A DNA stretch of 64,000 nucleotides from Nocardia sp. SYP-A9097. Its GTDB lineage: Bacteria > Actinomycetota > Actinomycetes > Mycobacteriales > Mycobacteriaceae. The notes under the pieces were generated by a model that did no database searches, was not told the DNA's origin, and saw only the letters and a program-made list of their open reading frames with translations. The stretch covers positions 310,001 to 374,000 of the forward strand of contig NZ_WJIC01000004.1 in assembly GCF_009649815.1 (NCBI RefSeq). Direction: 5' to 3'. This document shows, piece after piece, positions 17,941-26,291 of this stretch (its first letter is position 1; each line of letters begins with the position of its first letter). Position numbers and translations under genes: made by a program.

Positions 17941-18085
17941 CAGTTCGATGACCTCGATCTCTACGGAGAACAGTTCACCCACGTGACGATCGCATATGTC
18001 GCTGACGACATATGGCAAGTCGATGGCTGTCCAGGGAGTTGCCGAATTCGAACGACTGCACGTCGAGTCGGGCTGAGAACAGTGA

Positions 18086-18385
18086 ATGCGCCGGAGCGCT
18101 ACGCCTGGAGTGTCCGGCTGTGCGGGCCGCCGCTCAGCAGCCGAGACGAAATCGATTCTGGCGCAACGTATGTGCGCGGTCTTTCGGCTCGGGCGCGCGG
18201 TCGGCGATACTCCGGTGGAGGTTCCCGACGAGGTCTTCGACGCCCTTATCGGGGCGATCGACGATCGTATTCGCGACTGCCTCGATACTCGAGATCCCGG
18301 GACGCTCGCCGAGTGCGCGCCCCTGCTGTATCAGATCACGTTGGCGCTCTTCGGGGTTCCGCAAAGGCGGCCCGAGAGTGCCTGA
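18086..18385 (+). pseudogene. Possible TetR-like C-terminal remnant
   Basis: The frame ends with FRLGRAVGDTPVEVPDEVFD followed by a helical stretch ALIGAIDDRIRDCLDTRD and CAPLLYQITLALFG, which looks like the ligand-binding half of a small TetR-type regulator. No helix-turn-helix precedes it: the first 30 residues have atypical composition. It lies between a pseudogene and the MmyB regulator, in what appears to be a decayed region. It could also be a short genuine protein. Confidence 0.3.
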
Positions 18386-18392
18386 GTCGCAG

Positions 18393-19205
18393 TCAGTTCG
18401 GGATGGGCTGGAGGCGGCTGCGGGAGCGCATGATCGGGAGGCCGTATTGCAGGAGCCAGTTCTCCATGATCATGGTGTAGCGGCCGCCGCGTACCGCGAG
18501 CAGGGCTTGGGAGACGAGGGGGCGGGCGTAGCTCACCTCGTGCGCCTCCCATTTCTTTCGGAAGTCGTCGAATTGCCAGAGCCTGCGGTGTGATTCCTGG
18601 GCCCAGTTGGTGTGGCCGTAGCGGCCGATGATGCCGCGGTGCCAGGCGACGCCCTGATCGACCTGGTCGTCCCAGTTGAGCATGACGGTTTTGGCCTCGT
18701 CGGTGAATGACCACTCCAGCATGTACATGCCGGGCCGGTGTGTCGGAAACGTCTCGAAGTAGGCGGCATTGGCGGCGATCAACCGGCGTTGCGGGGTGTA
18801 GAAGGACACCAGATCGCTGGTGGATTCGTCCATTTCGGTGCGCATGAAGGAGGACAGCGCGTTTTCGAACTCCGTCATGGGCGGCATATCGAGGGTCTCG
18901 TTCAGCCCGGGCAGTGCGGGATAGGGCGCGGCGTGCCCGGCCAGGTCGCAGAGATAACGCCATTCGTCGTCGCTGGCGTGATAGGTGTCGGTGAGCAGGC
19001 GCAGGATTTCGACCGAGACCTGGCCGACCTCATCGCGTTCGACCTTGGTCAGGTAGCTGGCGGTGATGTGCGCGTCACCGGCGGCCCGTTCGCGGCTCAG
19101 CTTCTTGGTGCGGGGGAGTGCCCCGGTGCGGTGTCGCCGCTGCTCTTCGCGCTGGCGCAGGAAGGTGAGGTATTGCCCCAGCGTTGAGTTTTCGGGATCA
19201 CCCAT
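18393..19205 (-). CDS. MmyB-type XRE-family transcription regulator
   Basis: 270 aa. An N-terminal XRE helix-turn-helix (about 8-80; LTFLRQREEQRR, then ITASYLTKVERDEVGQVS) is joined to the MmyB ligand-binding PAS-like domain (about 100-260), with MMLNWDDQVDQGVAWHRG-like and ALLAVRGGRYTMI blocks. MmyB-type regulators in actinobacteria usually sit beside an oxidoreductase and are thought to bind fatty acids. It is divergent from the cytochrome P450 gene with 143 bases between start codons, so the P450 is its probable target. The chosen ATG has only a weak ribosome site. Confidence 0.8.
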   Translation of the reverse strand: MGDPENSTLGQYLTFLRQREEQRRHRTGALPRTKKLSRERAAGDAHITASYLTKVERDEVGQVSVEILRLLTDTYHASDDEWRYLCDLAGHAAPYPALPGLNETLDMPPMTEFENALSSFMRTEMDESTSDLVSFYTPQRRLIAANAAYFETFPTHRPGMYMLEWSFTDEAKTVMLNWDDQVDQGVAWHRGIIGRYGHTNWAQESHRRLWQFDDFRKKWEAHEVSYARPLVSQALLAVRGGRYTMIMENWLLQYGLPIMRSRSRLQPIPN

Positions 19206-19348
19206 CGTGTTCGAGACGTCCTGTTCCGATTCGATCGCGCGGCCCGATCGCGGCCGCCGCCCCCATCGTATGCACTGGCATTGCATACTCTGACGGGGGT
19301 GGTTTGCGGCCGAGCGAGAGTGGGTACTCCCCGCTACTGTTCTCGACC

Positions 19349-20584
19349 ATGGGTTTGGAAACGGCGTCCGCCGCGGGCGAATTGGCAACCGAGCCGTTCG
19401 TGCTGGCGGATGACTTCTATCAGGACCCGAATGCCTCGTACGACCGGTTGCGTGCGCGCGGCCCGGTGAATCGCGTCCGATTCCCCGATGGCAGCACCGG
19501 CTGGCTGGTCACCGATTACGACGCGGCCAAAGAGACCTTCATGGATCCCACCATCAGCAAGGTGCTCAAGTCGCCGGGCGCGCGCACGGCGCTGGCGTCG
19601 AATGGCGGCGGAAATCACCTGGCCAACAGCATGTTCGCGGACATGCTGGTGTTCTATGACCCGCCGGAGCACACCCGGCTGCGGGCCGTGGTCAATCGGG
19701 CGTTCGCGACCCGGGCGATCAAGGCGCTGGAGCCGCGCATTACCGAGATCGCCGACGCACTGCTGGCCGAGCCCGCGACCGGGGACCTGGATCTGCTGGA
19801 AAGCTATGCGATTCCGCTGTCCATGACCTCGATCTGTGAACTGCTCGGCGTGCCCGAGCAGGACCGCGACAATTTCCGCACCTGGTCGACCATGCTCATC
19901 TCGAGCGATCATCCCAATGCTGTGCGGATGGCGGCGGTGCAGGAGTTCGTCGGATATCTCGGCCGCCTGATTCAGGCGAAAACCCAAGCGCCCGAGGCGG
20001 ATATGCTCTCCGAGCTGATCGCCGTCGGTGCGGACGAGGACCGGCTCACCCAGCGCGAGCTGCTCAGCATGGTGTTCATGCTGCTGGTAGCCGGATTCGA
20101 GACCACGGCTCATCTGATCGGGAACGCGGTGGCAACACTGCTGGCCGACAACAACTCTCGTGCGGCGCTGCGCGAGGACCCCAGCCGTATCGGCGATTTC
20201 ATCGAAGAGGTACTGCGGTATCGCTCGCCGACGACCGAGACGACCTTCCGCTATACGACGGCCCCGGTCACGTTGGGCGGCATCGATATTCCCGCAGGTG
20301 AGCTCATCATCATCTCGGTGGCTGCGACCGGCCGGGATGCCGGTCGATTCGCCGAACCGGACACCATCGATATCGACCGGACCGATAATCAGCACCTCGC
20401 CTTCGGCCATGGCATCCACCGCTGTGTCGGTGCGCCGCTGGCGCGTATGGGTGGCGTGATCGGCCTGGCCCGGTTGCTGGATCGCTATCCGGATTTCGAG
20501 CTCGCGCCGGGGGCCGAGACCGAGTGGCGCAAGAGTTTCGTCATTCGCGGTCTCACCAATCTGCCTGTGCGCCTGCGTCCCTGA
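19349..20584 (+). CDS. Cytochrome P450
   Basis: 411 aa, a normal length for a soluble bacterial class I P450. The I-helix oxygen-activation motif is AGFETTAH (about 249-256), the K-helix ExxR is EEVLR followed by YRSPTTETTFR, and the heme-binding loop is FGHGIHRCVGAPLAR with the ligand Cys near 359. It resembles the CYP107-like group, which hydroxylates macrolides, steroids and other small molecules; substrate is unknown and no ferredoxin gene is adjacent. The ATG at 19349 gives the expected N-terminus. A terminator follows. Confidence 0.88.
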   Translation: MGLETASAAGELATEPFVLADDFYQDPNASYDRLRARGPVNRVRFPDGSTGWLVTDYDAAKETFMDPTISKVLKSPGARTALASNGGGNHLANSMFADMLVFYDPPEHTRLRAVVNRAFATRAIKALEPRITEIADALLAEPATGDLDLLESYAIPLSMTSICELLGVPEQDRDNFRTWSTMLISSDHPNAVRMAAVQEFVGYLGRLIQAKTQAPEADMLSELIAVGADEDRLTQRELLSMVFMLLVAGFETTAHLIGNAVATLLADNNSRAALREDPSRIGDFIEEVLRYRSPTTETTFRYTTAPVTLGGIDIPAGELIIISVAATGRDAGRFAEPDTIDIDRTDNQHLAFGHGIHRCVGAPLARMGGVIGLARLLDRYPDFELAPGAETEWRKSFVIRGLTNLPVRLRP

Positions 20585-20606
20585 TCACCCGCACCGACTC
20601 GGGCAA

Positions 20607-20643
20607 GGATGCGCGCACGACGAAGGGGGTTGTGCGCGCGTCC
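20607..20643 (+). terminator. Hairpin terminator after P450 gene
   Basis: A 15-bp G/C-rich stem (20607-20621 with 20629-20643, two G-U type pairs) and a 7-base loop, 22 bases past the P450 stop. Confidence 0.65.
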
Positions 20644-20754
20644 TTGGCGAGTCGGCGTCAGGCCCTTCAAACCGATGCCTGTCGTGTGTATAGTTGGCCG
20701 CAGCAAGTAGTTGTAGTAGCTAAGTAAATAGGCATCATCATAAAGGACTCGATC

Positions 20755-21246
20755 ATGGCCGTCGTTGCCCGTGATCCCAGTGCCACAACCGAACCGGATC
20801 CCGCGGACCGACTCGGTTCCCTGCTGGTCCGCCTCCTGCGGGCGGTCGGCCGGGTGAAGCATCGGGTGGTCAAGAACGGCCCGGACGGGCTGGAACAGCT
20901 CGCCTACGCTGTGCTCTTCTGCCTCGTGCACGACGGGCCACAGCGCACCGGCAAGCTCGCCGAGCTCTTGCACGCGGAGATCTCCACCATCAGCCGTCAG
21001 ACCAGAACCCTGGTGGCACATGGTCTGGTCGCCCGTGGCGCCGATCCCATCGACGGCCGCGCCTGCGTGCTGACCGCCACCGCGGAGGGTGAACGAGTCT
21101 TCGCCGAAAACCGCCGGCTGCGCAATCTGTTCCTGGCCGGACTGCTGGCCGACTGGCCGGAGCACGATCGTTCTACCCTGATCGGCCTGCTCGAGCGACT
21201 CGTACACGACATCGAAAAAACCACCGCGCCAACCGAATCGAAATAG
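20755..21246 (+). CDS. MarR-family regulator of the adjacent MFS operon
   Basis: 163 aa. Winged helix-turn-helix with RTGKLAELLHAEISTISRQT as the recognition region (about 65-84), wing DPIDGRACVLTATAEG, and flanking dimerisation helices. AAAGGA sits before the ATG. The 120-base upstream gap is AT-rich (repeated TAGT steps around 20707-20730), a likely operator for autoregulation. The MFS gene starts 10 bases downstream, so the two are co-transcribed and the pump is the natural target. Confidence 0.85.
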   Translation: MAVVARDPSATTEPDPADRLGSLLVRLLRAVGRVKHRVVKNGPDGLEQLAYAVLFCLVHDGPQRTGKLAELLHAEISTISRQTRTLVAHGLVARGADPIDGRACVLTATAEGERVFAENRRLRNLFLAGLLADWPEHDRSTLIGLLERLVHDIEKTTAPTESK

Positions 21247-21256
21247 GTCCCGGACT

Positions 21257-23845
21257 ATGACCAGTGCGACAATCGAGGCGTCGCCGCAAGTGCAGGCGGA
21301 TGCACCGCCGCAACTGTCACATCGCCAGATCCTCACCATTCTCTCCGGTCTGCTGCTGGGCATATTCCTGGCCGCCCTCGACCAGAACATTGTGAGCGTG
21401 GCGATCGTCAAGATCGCCAACAGCCTGCACGGCTTCGATCAACAGGCTTGGGCCACAACGGCTTACCTGATCACGGCCACCATCAGCACTCCGCTGTACG
21501 GCAAGCTGGCCGATATCTACGGGCGGAAGCAGTTCTTCCTCACCGCGATCGCGATATTCGTCATCGGCTCGGCGGCATGTACTTTCGCCACCTCGATGTA
21601 TCAGCTGGCCGGGTTCCGCGCCTTCCAGGGTTTGGGCGCGGGCGGGCTGATGTCGCTGGCCATGACCATTGTCGGCGATATCGTCCCGCCGCGTGAAAGG
21701 TCCAGGTACCAGGGCTATTTCATGATGGTCTTCGGTATGGCCACCGTGCTCGGGCCGGTGCTGGGCGGCTGGTTCTCCGGCTTCGATCAGCTCTGGGGGA
21801 TCGAGGGCTGGCGCTGGGTGTTCCTGGTGAACGTGCCGGTCGGCGTGATCGCACTGGTTGTCGTCGCGAAGGTGCTGAATCTGCCGCAGGAACGGCGGCA
21901 GTTGCGCGTCGACTGGGGTGGCGCTGTGGCACTTTCCATTTGCGTGGTGCCGCTGCTGATCGTCGCCGAACAGGGGCGCGGCTGGGGCTGGGATTCGGGC
22001 CGGGCGATCCTGTGCTACGTGATCGGCGCGGTCGGGCTGGTGCTGTTCCTGGGCGTCGAGTACCTGATGCAGGACGCGGCGCTGATTCCGTTGCGGCTGT
22101 TCAGGAATTCGACCTTCACCGTCTGCATTATCGGCGGGTTCATTGTCGGTATCGCCATGTTCGGCGCGATTTCGATGGTGCCGCTGTATCTGCAAGTGGT
22201 GCGCGGGTTCTCACCGACCAAGGCCGGACTGATGATGCTGCCGCTGGTGGCGGGCATCATGACCGGATCGCTCATCTCCGGGCAGGTCACCAAACGCACC
22301 GGGCGATACAAGATTCTGCCGGTGATGGGTACGTTCATCATCACCTGCGGTGCCGCGCTGTACGCGACCGTGCACTTCGACAGTTCGCTGTGGCAGCCGC
22401 TGCTGTACAGCGGCATTATCGGGCTCGGGCTCGGCGGCTGTATGCAGACGCTGATCATCGCGGTCCAAAATGCCGGTCCGCGTTCGGATATGGGTGTGTC
22501 GACCGCGTCGGCGACGTTCTTCCGGCAGGTCGGCGGCACGCTCGGGGTGGCGGTCTTCCTGACCATTCTGTTCAACCTGCTGCCGAACAAGATCGTCGAC
22601 GCATTCGGCGGACATCTGCCGCCCGGCTTCGACACCTCCAAACTCGACAGTGTGCAGTCCAATACCGCTGGTATCGCGGCACTTCCGGCGCAGGTGCGCG
22701 ATCCCATCCTGATCGGCTTCACCAATGCCATGCACGGCGTGTTCTGGGTGGCGGCCGGGGTGGCGCTGCTGGCCTGCATCGTGTTGCTGTTCATGAAGGA
22801 GATTCCCCTGCAGGAGGCCGCCGCGCCCGCCCCGTCCGAGACCGGCGATCCGGTGCCGGCGGCCGAGGCGGAGTGGGCGGAAGACCAGGTGTGGGAGGGC
22901 GCTGCCGCAGTCATCTCCCAGCCGGAACCCGTACTGGCGGAACGGCATACGGCTGAAAGCAACGGACACACCAATGGGCTGGTCGCAGCATCGGTCGGCG
23001 CGATGGCGACGACCACCACGCTGCCCGTGGTCAGCGCGGCCGGTGCGGCGCGCTCCATCGGTGGGCGGGTGCAGCGTGAGGACGGACGTCCCATCCCCGA
23101 TGCCGCGGTGACGCTGATCGATCAAAGCGGACACCAGGTTTCGCGTACCAGCGGTGACGGCGACGGTGGATACCGCATCGATCCGCCCGCGCGTGGCAGC
23201 TATGTGCTGATCGTATCGGCGGCCGGGCATCTGCCGACCGCGGTGAATGTCACCGTCGACAGTCAGCCGCAGCAGCGGGACCTCATCCTGCAGGGCGCGG
23301 GCGAGCTGTCCGGCACGGTCCGCATCACCGGTCGCGGCGAACCGCTTGCGGGAGCGAGCATTACGCTCACCGATCCGCGCGGTGAAGTGGTCGGGGCGGC
23401 CGTCACCGGGACCGACGGCGGCTACCTCTGCCACGGTGTGGTGGCCGGGGCGTACACGCTGGTCGCGGCGGCGGCGCAGATGCGCCCGACCGCGACCGCG
23501 GTGGTGGTGCCCGACAGTGGCCTGCTGAGTTTCGACCTCGAGCTCACCCCGATGGCCAAGCTGACCGGCAAGGTGTGGGCGGACGGCCGCGCGGTGCCGG
23601 ACGCCTCGATCACGGTGCTCGACCAGCACGGCACTCCGATCGGCACCGCTCGCACCGATGAGAACGGTCGTTACACGGTCACCGATCTCGATGAAGGCGG
23701 CTACACCGTTATCGCCCGCGGCTATCCGCCGGTCACCAGCCAGGTGCAGCTTTCCGGTGGCGAGAGCGATCACGATATGCACCTCGGCTACGACGACGCC
23801 GAGCAGTCGGGTGACCCCGCCGAATGGTCGACGGAGCTGTCATGA
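21257..23845 (+). CDS. DHA2-type MFS transporter fused to three carboxypeptidase-regulatory-like domains
   Basis: 862 aa. Residues 1-about 520 are a 14-segment DHA2 multidrug transporter with motif A-like GKLADIYGRKQ and motif C-like GMATVLGPVLGG. After a Pro/Ala/Glu linker come three beta-sandwich repeats (about 600-680, 685-765, 768-848), each with a V-x-x-x-x-G-x-P-(I/L)-x-x-A-x-(I/V)-T-L/V-x-D start and a G-x-Y end, the CarboxypepD_reg/CnaB-like pattern. DHA2 proteins have both ends in the cytosol, so the tail should be intracellular, which is odd for a fold usually found outside cells. The stop overlaps the YceI gene start (ATGA). Confidence 0.85.
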   Translation: MTSATIEASPQVQADAPPQLSHRQILTILSGLLLGIFLAALDQNIVSVAIVKIANSLHGFDQQAWATTAYLITATISTPLYGKLADIYGRKQFFLTAIAIFVIGSAACTFATSMYQLAGFRAFQGLGAGGLMSLAMTIVGDIVPPRERSRYQGYFMMVFGMATVLGPVLGGWFSGFDQLWGIEGWRWVFLVNVPVGVIALVVVAKVLNLPQERRQLRVDWGGAVALSICVVPLLIVAEQGRGWGWDSGRAILCYVIGAVGLVLFLGVEYLMQDAALIPLRLFRNSTFTVCIIGGFIVGIAMFGAISMVPLYLQVVRGFSPTKAGLMMLPLVAGIMTGSLISGQVTKRTGRYKILPVMGTFIITCGAALYATVHFDSSLWQPLLYSGIIGLGLGGCMQTLIIAVQNAGPRSDMGVSTASATFFRQVGGTLGVAVFLTILFNLLPNKIVDAFGGHLPPGFDTSKLDSVQSNTAGIAALPAQVRDPILIGFTNAMHGVFWVAAGVALLACIVLLFMKEIPLQEAAAPAPSETGDPVPAAEAEWAEDQVWEGAAAVISQPEPVLAERHTAESNGHTNGLVAASVGAMATTTTLPVVSAAGAARSIGGRVQREDGRPIPDAAVTLIDQSGHQVSRTSGDGDGGYRIDPPARGSYVLIVSAAGHLPTAVNVTVDSQPQQRDLILQGAGELSGTVRITGRGEPLAGASITLTDPRGEVVGAAVTGTDGGYLCHGVVAGAYTLVAAAAQMRPTATAVVVPDSGLLSFDLELTPMAKLTGKVWADGRAVPDASITVLDQHGTPIGTARTDENGRYTVTDLDEGGYTVIARGYPPVTSQVQLSGGESDHDMHLGYDDAEQSGDPAEWSTELS

Positions 23846-24663
23846 GTGGTCTCACCGCCCGGATTCGCGGTTCGGCGGGCTGGCCGGTGCCGGGTGCCAT
23901 CCTGACCGTCACCGACCTGACCGGACGGCAGCTGGCCCGCGCGACCACCGATCTCAACGGGATGGCGGCCACCGAACCGCTGCCGCCGGGCACGCACACC
24001 GCGGTCATCACAGCACCCGGCCATCAGCCGGTGGCGCAGCTCGCCCGCATCTCGGCGACGGGCGGTGGCCAGCTCGGCGAGATCCGCCTGCAAGCCGAGG
24101 CGGGAGCGGTGACCATGCCGCCGCCGGGGCCGTGGACGATCGATCCAGCCCATTCGACTGTCCTGGTCACCGCCCGCCATCTCGGCATAGCGGGTATCAG
24201 AGCGCGATTCGCCGAGGTCGGCGGTCGCCTGGAGATCGCCGGAACCTTCGAGAAGTCAACGGGATACGCCGAAATCAAGGCCGCCGCCGTCGACACCGGT
24301 GTGACCATGCGCGACGACCACCTTCGCTCCGCCGACTTCCTGGACGTAGAACACTTCCCCCTGATCACCTTCGCCGGCAACGGTTTCCGCCGCACCGGCG
24401 GCGACACCTGGGTGATGCCGGGCGAACTGGCCCTGCACGGCCACGCCCGCCCCGTGGACCTGGCCGTCACCTACGGCGGCCACGGCCCCGACTCCTGGGG
24501 CGGCAACCGCATGGCCTTCCACGCCGAAACCCTCCTGCACCGAGAGGATTTCGCCATCGACTACAACGCGGTGATCCGCGCCGGGATCGCCGCGGTAGGC
24601 GCCACCATCCAAGTCGAACTCGACATCGAGTTGGTGCAGGGCGAGGCTCTCCCACCCATGTAA
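23842..24663 (+). CDS. YceI-family protein with N-terminal carboxypeptidase-regulatory-like domain
   Basis: 273 aa with no signal peptide. Residues 1-85 repeat the beta-sandwich found in the tail of the upstream transporter (SAGWPVPGAILTVTDLTG ... HTAVITAPGHQPV). Residues about 97-270 are a YceI lipocalin-like barrel (WTIDPAHSTVLVTARHLGI, RDDHLRSADFLDVEHFP, DFAIDYNAVI), a family that binds polyprenoid or amide lipids and is usually periplasmic. Translational coupling to the pump, plus the shared domain, suggests the two proteins interact through it. GGAG precedes the ATG. Confidence 0.82.
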   Translation: MSGLTARIRGSAGWPVPGAILTVTDLTGRQLARATTDLNGMAATEPLPPGTHTAVITAPGHQPVAQLARISATGGGQLGEIRLQAEAGAVTMPPPGPWTIDPAHSTVLVTARHLGIAGIRARFAEVGGRLEIAGTFEKSTGYAEIKAAAVDTGVTMRDDHLRSADFLDVEHFPLITFAGNGFRRTGGDTWVMPGELALHGHARPVDLAVTYGGHGPDSWGGNRMAFHAETLLHREDFAIDYNAVIRAGIAAVGATIQVELDIELVQGEALPPM

Positions 24664-24667
24664 TCCT

Positions 24668-24727
24668 CGCGAGTGTGCACCCACGGCGGCATTCCCCGGC
24701 TTTCGCCGCCATGGGTGCACCCTCGCG
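24668..24727. repeat. Dispersed palindromic element, copy 1
   Basis: A long near-perfect inverted repeat directly after the YceI gene: CGCGAG...GTGCACCCACGGCGG pairs with CCGCCATGGGTGCAC...CTCGCG around a 16-base centre. It contains the 10-mer CGAGTGTGCA and the GTGCAC/CATGGCGGC core shared with the elements at 33968 and 56222. It could act as a terminator but lacks a T-run. Confidence 0.65.
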
Positions 24728-24772
24728 GTCGAGGTGCTTGACGCGGGGTGGCGGTGGGCGCAGGGTGGGCTG

Positions 24773-25732
24773 ATGGGCGATGGGGTTCGGGATGGGTTGA
24801 AGTTCAGCAGTTTGGACAGTGCGCTGTTCGACGGGGCGGACGCGACCAAAGGGGAGTTGATCGATTACCTCGAGGCGGTGGGGGAGCGGCTCGTTCGGGG
24901 GTTGCGGGGGCGGCCGTTGTCGGTGATGCGGGTGCGGCCGGGGCAGGAGCCGTTCATGCAGAAGAATTTGCCGAAGTACACGCCGGAGTGGGTGCAGCGG
25001 GCGACCATGTGGGCGGGGAGCTCGAAACGTGAAGTGTCGTATGCGATTTGCGATGATGTGCGGACACTGTTGTGGTTCGGGAACCAGCGGGCGGTCGAAT
25101 ACCATGTGACGCTTTTGCTCGCGGCGAATCTGGCCGATTATTCCGGTGGGCCAACACATCTCGTGCTCGATATCGACCCCGCTCCGGAGCAGCCCTTCTC
25201 GCAGGTGGTGGGTGCGGCCGAATTGGTTCGGCGAGCCCTGGCCGATGATGGACTCGCGGGCGCGGTGAAAACCAGTGGTGCCAAGGGCGTTCACATCTTC
25301 GTCCCCGTGCAGGGCGTGGATATCGAGGATGCCGCCGCCGCGACACGAGCCATCGCCGCCCGCGCCGAACGCCTCGACCCGGCCCTGGCCACCACCGCCT
25401 TCATTCGAGAAGACCGGGGCGGCAAAGTATTTCTCGACTCCACCCGTGCGGGCGGTGCCACGGTGGTCGCCGCCTACAGCCCGCGCATCCGGCTCGGAAC
25501 CACGGTGTCCTTCCCGATCGCTTGGGCCGACCTACCTCAGATCCACCCCCGCGACTTCACAATCCGCACCGCCACAAAGGAACTCGCCGACCGCGACCCG
25601 TGGGCCGAGCACATGCCCGCCGTACAAACCCTCCCCACAGACCTCATCGCGGAGGGCCACACCATCCCCGTCGCCCGCGTCCAAGCCATGCACGAGGGCA
25701 AACGCCGAGCCCGAGCCCGCCGCGATTCCTGA
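24773..25732 (+). CDS. Stand-alone LigD-type polymerase/primase domain protein
   Basis: 319 aa, matching the polymerase (archaeo-eukaryotic primase-like) domain of bacterial NHEJ ligase LigD without nuclease or ligase domains. The catalytic acidic pair is in HLVLDIDPAPEQ (about 124-135), followed by TSGAKGVHIFVP with the conserved Ser/Lys/His of the primer and nucleotide site, and ITLxx-like DPRIRLG region. Mycobacteria carry similar stand-alone proteins (Rv3730c, Rv0269c types) that insert ribonucleotides and fill gaps. No ku or ligase gene is nearby. Start ATG has GGGTGGG upstream. Confidence 0.82.
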   Translation: MGDGVRDGLKFSSLDSALFDGADATKGELIDYLEAVGERLVRGLRGRPLSVMRVRPGQEPFMQKNLPKYTPEWVQRATMWAGSSKREVSYAICDDVRTLLWFGNQRAVEYHVTLLLAANLADYSGGPTHLVLDIDPAPEQPFSQVVGAAELVRRALADDGLAGAVKTSGAKGVHIFVPVQGVDIEDAAAATRAIAARAERLDPALATTAFIREDRGGKVFLDSTRAGGATVVAAYSPRIRLGTTVSFPIAWADLPQIHPRDFTIRTATKELADRDPWAEHMPAVQTLPTDLIAEGHTIPVARVQAMHEGKRRARARRDS

Positions 25733-26018
25733 CCGCACGCCGGGTCTGGGAATCAGGCTTGGCATCGGTGAATAATCGACGGCCGCAGGCAGATTCGTGG
25801 TATCGATGCCGACTCGGTCGGTGGAGGGCAGGCCGGTGCAGCGGGCTGAGAGATATTCCAGAGTTCGCGACCCAGGCGCGGGACGGGTGGATCGAATCAT
25901 CGCGGCGACCCGGTGTTCGAAGGGAATTCACAGCTCGGAGCCGGACGGTGAAGCGGCGGGCTCGGGTACAGTTCGCGCACGCGGATGATCAGTCGGCGTG
26001 CGTGAACAGGAGAACTTC

Positions 26019-26282
26019 ATGTCGGTGTCCCGTGCCGGACTATTGCTCGCCGAGGGTGTTGCGGTGGTGAGCGTGTTTTTCGCGGCGGCGGGCGGCGGAG
26101 CGACCCGCACGGAACTGGTGGCCGATGGTTTGGAGACCGGTTCCGCGTTGTCTCCGACGGGTATTGCGACGGGGTCCGTCGACGGTGGTCCGCAAAAGTG
26201 CGTGACCTCCGGTTCGGCCATCAGTTTGAGCGGGGAATCGGGTCTTACCTGTAAGGGCGGGATCTTCAGCGGCAGCGCGTAA
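26019..26282 (+). CDS. Small secreted hypothetical protein
   Basis: 87 aa. AGGAGAA lies 5-6 bases before the ATG. The N-terminus is a probable signal peptide (GLLLAEGVAVVSVFFAAAGGG, about 7-27) with a likely cleavage in the Ala/Gly stretch; the mature part is small, Gly/Ser-rich and has two Cys (QKCVTSG and LTCKGG) that could form a disulfide. No family recognised. Bases 25733-26018 upstream contain no other supported gene. It is convergent with the carotenoid oxygenase gene 9 bases away. Confidence 0.5.
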   Translation: MSVSRAGLLLAEGVAVVSVFFAAAGGGATRTELVADGLETGSALSPTGIATGSVDGGPQKCVTSGSAISLSGESGLTCKGGIFSGSA

Positions 26283-26291
26283 CCCGCACCC

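Noticed and set aside
22211..23782. 523-codon minus-strand frame opposite the MFS fusion gene
   Set aside because: Antisense shadow of a strongly supported gene; no domain or ribosome site.
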